The notes beneath the pieces are model-generated. The model was not told the DNA's origin and ran no database searches. It saw only the letters and a program-made list of their open reading frames with translations. Made by a program: the position numbers and the translations under genes. This document shows, piece after piece, positions 6,784-10,089 of a stretch of 10,089 nucleotides of DNA. How positions within the stretch are numbered: position 1 is the first letter of the stretch; every line of letters starts with the position of its first letter. The stretch covers positions 1-10,089 of the forward strand of contig JALLBK010001190.1 of assembly GCA_036940085.1 (NCBI GenBank). The letters are read 5' to 3'. Source of the DNA: Discostella pseudostelligera. Lineage: Eukaryota > Bacillariophyta > Thalassiosirophyceae > Thalassiosirales > Thalassiosiraceae.

Positions 6784-8730
6784 AGATCCAATGTAGCAGA
6801 AACAGGAGGTACACCATCATCAATCCGACTACTACTAAAATCAATATCACTCCATAGCATCCGTCTACTACTCGCTCTTTATATTGCTCAAACTACCTAC
6901 AATATTCTTAAAGAAATATGGGACGATGTGCAATCGGAATTAGTTTCTACGCAACGGGGTGGAAGATTTGGTATGGGCAGTAGTAGAAGTGGTGGAGGGG
7001 GCGAGGAGGATGTTAGAGAAGAGCAAGATATGCCCTATTGTTCTTCATTGGATGGTGGTTTGTCTTCGGGGGAGTATTTGTTTGATGGGAATGACGATGA
7101 GGATAATGAGGACGAGGGAGAGAGTGATATCAATGAGGAGGACGATGAAATTCATGATTCGCGGCTACCTTTGCGGAAGCAGACACGACGTGATAGTGGT
7201 AGCAGTAGTAACAGGAGACGAAAATCACAACAACGACCACGAGAGGAAAACAACGACGACGACGATGACAGCTCAATATCTCTACTCCAACAACTCACGC
7301 CGCAAATGACAGCAACACGTGAATTGGCCCACCGGTTGCATTCTGCGGGTTTACCATATGCTTCGGAAGTGAAGAAGATGGAAACGTCGAGAAATGGTGG
7401 TCGACGTCGTGCTGGTCGTAGTAGTACCACATCTACTACTGTGGAAGATATATTGCAATCATTAACACGCGCAGAGGGGAATGTATTATCACAGACGCTA
7501 CTATCGCCGCTCGATGATGGTATGATCAATGGGAAGAATGAAGCGGTTGAGGAGGAAGGCGGTATGGTATCTGCAGCTGCCGCGGCATGGAATGCAATTG
7601 GTGGATTGTCGGATGCAAAAGAATCGCTCCTTGATTTGGCCTTCCCGCTGCTGCCCACATCGACAGAACACAATAACAACAGCGATGACGATCACTACTA
7701 CGGTGGTCTCCTGTCCAATCCACCCGGTGTACTCCTCTACGGTCCACCTGGCTGTGGCAAAGGCCTATTAGTACGTGCATTAGCCTCGACAATCCACGCT
7801 CGCTTTCTGATAGTATCTCCCTCAGTCCTACTACGCAAATATGTCGGAGAGACGAACTTAAATGTCCGTGCTCTATTTTCCGTGGCACGGAAATTATCAC
7901 CCACAGTCATATTTGTGGATGAGTTGGATGGATTGTTCCGTGAACGTGGAGGTGAGGATCATGATGTTGGAAGAGATTTGAAGACGGAGTTTTTGCAATT
8001 ATGGGATGGGATACGCAATCATCGTGTTTATGGTGGAGGTGGTGCATCATCGTCGTCGACGTCATCCATCCTAGTCATCGGCGCTACCAACCGTCCATTC
8101 GATGTCGATCCTGCCTTCTTACGTCGTATGCCACGCAAAATCTATGTTGGGTTGCCTGATTATGATTCCAGAATATCAGTATTGCAAGGAATGCTGCGTC
8201 GCGTTCCATTGGATGTCAACTTTGATGTGGGATTAGTGGCAACGAAGACGGAGGGATATTCTCCATCGGATATACGTGAGGTATTGCAAACTGCGGCATT
8301 GTTTCCGTTGAGGGAGGCACGAGCCGAGGCGATTAGGGACTCATCTGCCTCATTCTCTTCTTCTGTCGACGGTGAGATTGGAAATTATGCAGAGAAGAAG
8401 GTGGGAATGACGCCAACGATGCCAGCACTTCGAAGACTACGCACAGAGGATGTCCTGCGTGCATTGAAGATATCTAGACCTACCCATTTCAGTAGAAAGT
8501 ATCAAAAGGAGATGATGAATTACATTTGTGACTCTGGAGCATTGAATCCTCAGAGGCAGATGGATAGAGATGATCATCCACCTCCGTCAGTAGTGGATGC
8601 CAGTGAAAATTACTATCCTGATAGCAGCTCACCTTTCAGTGAGGACGGATCCAATCAACAACCGCAAGAAGAAGCAGACATCTCGTCGTATGATGAGGAC
8701 TCATCGGATAGCGACTATGATGATATGTAG
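6388..8730 (+). CDS. Msp1/ATAD1-like membrane-anchored AAA ATPase
   Basis: A single exon of 780 residues. The AAA domain runs from about W401 (WNAIGGLSDAK) to about 690: Walker A GPPGCGKG (452-459), pore loop RKYVGET, Walker B IFVDELD (D511, E512), sensor 1 GATNRP (N568) and RRMPRK (R579, R580). The RRMP motif and TEFLQLWDGI are typical of Msp1/ATAD1, which extracts mislocalised tail-anchored proteins from the mitochondrial outer membrane and peroxisomes. Walker A ends in Gly instead of Thr/Ser, losing the usual Mg2+ ligand. The N-terminus looks like a signal peptide (basic, then SLPCLLLLALT at 17-27). A hydrophobic segment at about 146-178 could be the membrane anchor. Poly-Ser and acidic tracts (232-257, and the C-terminus) lie outside the ATPase. 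At about 780 residues it is roughly twice the length of human ATAD1. I chose the ATG at 6388 because its context is good (GACC before ATG) and it starts the signal-like segment. The in-frame ATG at 6289 would leave only about 15 bp after the last promoter box. Confidence 0.88.
6665..6694. repeat. (CAT)6(CGT)4 trinucleotide tract in coding sequence
   Basis: CAT units at 6665-6682 pass into CGT units at 6683-6694. In the plus-strand coding frame they read as TCA/TCG and encode poly-Ser in the N-terminal region of the Msp1-like protein. They are the source of spurious poly-Asp reading frames on the other strand. Confidence 0.9.
6743..6783. repeat. Near-perfect (CAT)13 microsatellite in coding sequence
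   Basis: An uninterrupted 41-bp CAT/TCA run encoding about 13 Ser residues just before the hydrophobic segment of the Msp1-like protein. Its perfection suggests recent slippage and likely length variation between strains. Confidence 0.95.
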
Positions 8731-9004
8731 TGTACTCCTAGTAACATTGTAAATATAATTGCCAACAGTAACTGATTGTCTTCATCAATATCTTCGCTGG
8801 CCACAATAGGCCACGCACAGTGGAGTTAGGATTTGGATTGGTACAAGAAGTAGCTAGGTACAACAACATGGCATGTTTTAGGGAGACAAAAAATGTCAAC
8901 AAAAATTCACATTCACCAACCTCAATCTTCCGCCACACACAACCACCTTGTGAGCTGTGAGTTTGTTGCTTGTTGCCCAACAATCGACCACATTCTACTA
9001 CACC

Positions 9005-9018
9005 AACAATGCATTGTT
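9005..9018. repeat. 14-bp perfect palindrome
   Basis: AACAATGCATTGTT equals its own reverse complement. It stands alone in the intergenic region and could be a dimeric factor site or chance. Confidence 0.5.
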
Positions 9019-9100
9019 TGCCACCTTTAGGACAACATAGTATCTTGTCCCCCCAGGGGCTCTTTCTCTAGAGTATTCCTCTACGACCTCGTCATCCTAG

Positions 9101-9135
9101 GGACAGTAGGATGCCGATTCTGCTGCCTCCTGTCC
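9101..9135. repeat. Imperfect inverted repeat
   Basis: GGACAG at 9101-9106 pairs with CTGTCC at 9130-9135. After one mismatch, AGG pairs with CCT, leaving a loop of about 15 bases. No run of T follows it and no function is evident. Confidence 0.35.
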
Positions 9136-10089
9136 TTCTCCAGCACAACCACAACCAAAATTACTAGCAGTAGCAGCACCATCCTCAGCAGCCACAGAGG
9201 GGCCAGGCAATTGTCCTTTCTTCCCTCAATCTCTCAGGAGTGTCAACGCCACTCCAGAGGGAGAATAATTCTTGACACAGCGAGAGTGGATGATCGCTCT
9301 GCAACACTGACAAAGTAATCAAATTGTCAAACAAAGTGGGGGGAAAATCAAACAATAATTATATTATTTTCCTTATCACTTCTCTAGAGATTGACAAGAT
9401 AGAGATTCAAAGCAGGTGAGTGTGCAAGAGGAGGCTCTTGGAGATAATATCCTCCTCCTACCTTAAAGCACCCCACACAAAGTAAAATGATTGTAGTAAT
9501 TGTGTTTCTATGATGAGTATTCCTCTCGTGGTAAACAAAAATCATGTCAAATTGTGTTGTGGGGGTCCTTGCTGGTATTGATCAATAAATTGCCTGAATT
9601 AGGGTACATAATTGATTAATGCAAGTCCAAACAATTTCATGTTTGAAGCCCTGTCAGCAGATTTGATTTCTTGTGCCAGAAATTTAGGTTGTGTGGATTC
9701 GACATTCAATGTGCTTATTGCTGAATTGGTTCCATTGCCACCGGGCTGCTTTGGGTATGGGTGCAGGTGGTATTTGGTTTCCAAGCTCCAATATCAATGC
9801 AGTATCATTTGTTGCCTTCTGTTGGCCTCAGAGTGTATTGAAACAATTTGAAACATATGGGGGGAGAGAGAATAAATTGTGACGATCTACAATCTCAAAT
9901 CTCATTCTCAAGAGGCGAATGGTATGATTGTGGGGGAGTGACGACATATGACATCATGTTTGCTCAGGAGCAGGAGATGACATTTTTTCATTTGCCTCAG
10001 AAATAGAGCAGACAAGGAGATGGCTCTTGGTTGACCCATTTTATTCCGGTACTCCTTACACTCATTCATCAGTTGCCATTCCTGCTCAG

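Larger units (their letters stand above)
8731..10089. other. Intergenic region, no supported gene
   Basis: This 1.36-kb stretch follows the Msp1-like stop. The first tens of bases should be its 3' UTR; TGTAAATATAATT at 8749-8761 is an A/T-rich stretch that might hold the 3' processing site. The rest is fairly A/T-rich and broken by stops in all frames. The longest closed frames are about 80 codons and show no recognisable motif or biased composition. One minus-strand frame is open from the right edge (10087) for 59 codons to a TGA at 9910-9908 and could be the tail of a gene beyond the window, but this is weak. I saw no tRNA B-box, terminal repeats or transposase motif. Confidence 0.6.

Noticed and set aside
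6518..6796. Plus-strand frame rich in His runs
   Set aside because: It is the same trinucleotide repeat read in another frame; the Msp1-like frame continues intact for over 2 kb and carries real motifs.
6504..6860. Minus-strand reading frame with long poly-Asp runs
   Set aside because: It is the antisense of the TCA/TCG repeats that encode poly-Ser in the Msp1-like gene and has no other content.
7152..7900. Several minus-strand frames of 64 to 175 codons
   Set aside because: All lie opposite the AAA domain and its leader in the Msp1-like gene and show no family motif.
8990..9140. LTR-like or transposon-end signature from short palindromes (TGTTG/CAACA and others)
   Set aside because: No matching second copy, no polymerase or transposase frame and no target-site duplication are visible in the window.
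9612..9882. Two overlapping plus-strand frames of 63-79 codons in the right intergenic region
   Set aside because: No recognisable motif, no promoter or splice signals, and length compatible with chance; Cys/Leu-rich content is not enough.

Overview
This is ordinary eukaryotic nuclear DNA from a microalga. I infer a stramenopile, most likely a diatom (perhaps centric). The genes are compact, with few short GT-AG introns (99, 113 and 235 bp). Low-complexity Ser, Asp/Glu and Gly tracts are encoded by TCA/GAT trinucleotide repeats, intergenic gaps are very short, and each encoded protein belongs to a pan-eukaryotic family. There are no ribosomal RNAs, tRNAs, CRISPR arrays or recognisable transposons.

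Layout: (1) 1-1103, minus strand: the N-terminal 367 codons of a long coiled-coil protein that leaves the window on the left; a Mad1-type spindle-checkpoint protein is my best but uncertain guess. (2) 1104-1392: a short divergent promoter carrying E2F-type boxes. (3) 1393-2752, plus strand: a two-exon CAF1/POP2/CNOT7 deadenylase with a complete DEDDh active site. (4) 6088-2780, minus strand: a three-exon double-AAA (type II) ATPase of the PEX1/AFG2/Cdc48 class. Its stop lies 27 bp from the deadenylase stop. A one-base N at 4452 sits between two copies of the same 72 bp; this looks like an unmerged contig overlap that artificially frameshifts the gene. (5) 6089-6387: a second divergent promoter with four copies of a CTCCCGCCAAAA-type box. 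(6) 6388-8730, plus strand: a single-exon Msp1/ATAD1-like membrane AAA ATPase with an N-terminal signal-like segment, an internal hydrophobic segment, and an unusual Gly at the end of Walker A. (7) 8731-10089: no gene that I can support.

The genes are arranged as divergent and convergent pairs. Both divergent promoters carry clustered E2F-like elements, suggesting cell-cycle control of the flanking genes. The head-to-head pair is two AAA ATPases; both families include enzymes that pull proteins out of membranes or complexes, but a joint function is only inference. I found no convincing novel multi-gene system. The points most worth following are the assembly fault at 4452, the Walker A substitution in the Msp1-like protein, and the shared promoter motif.
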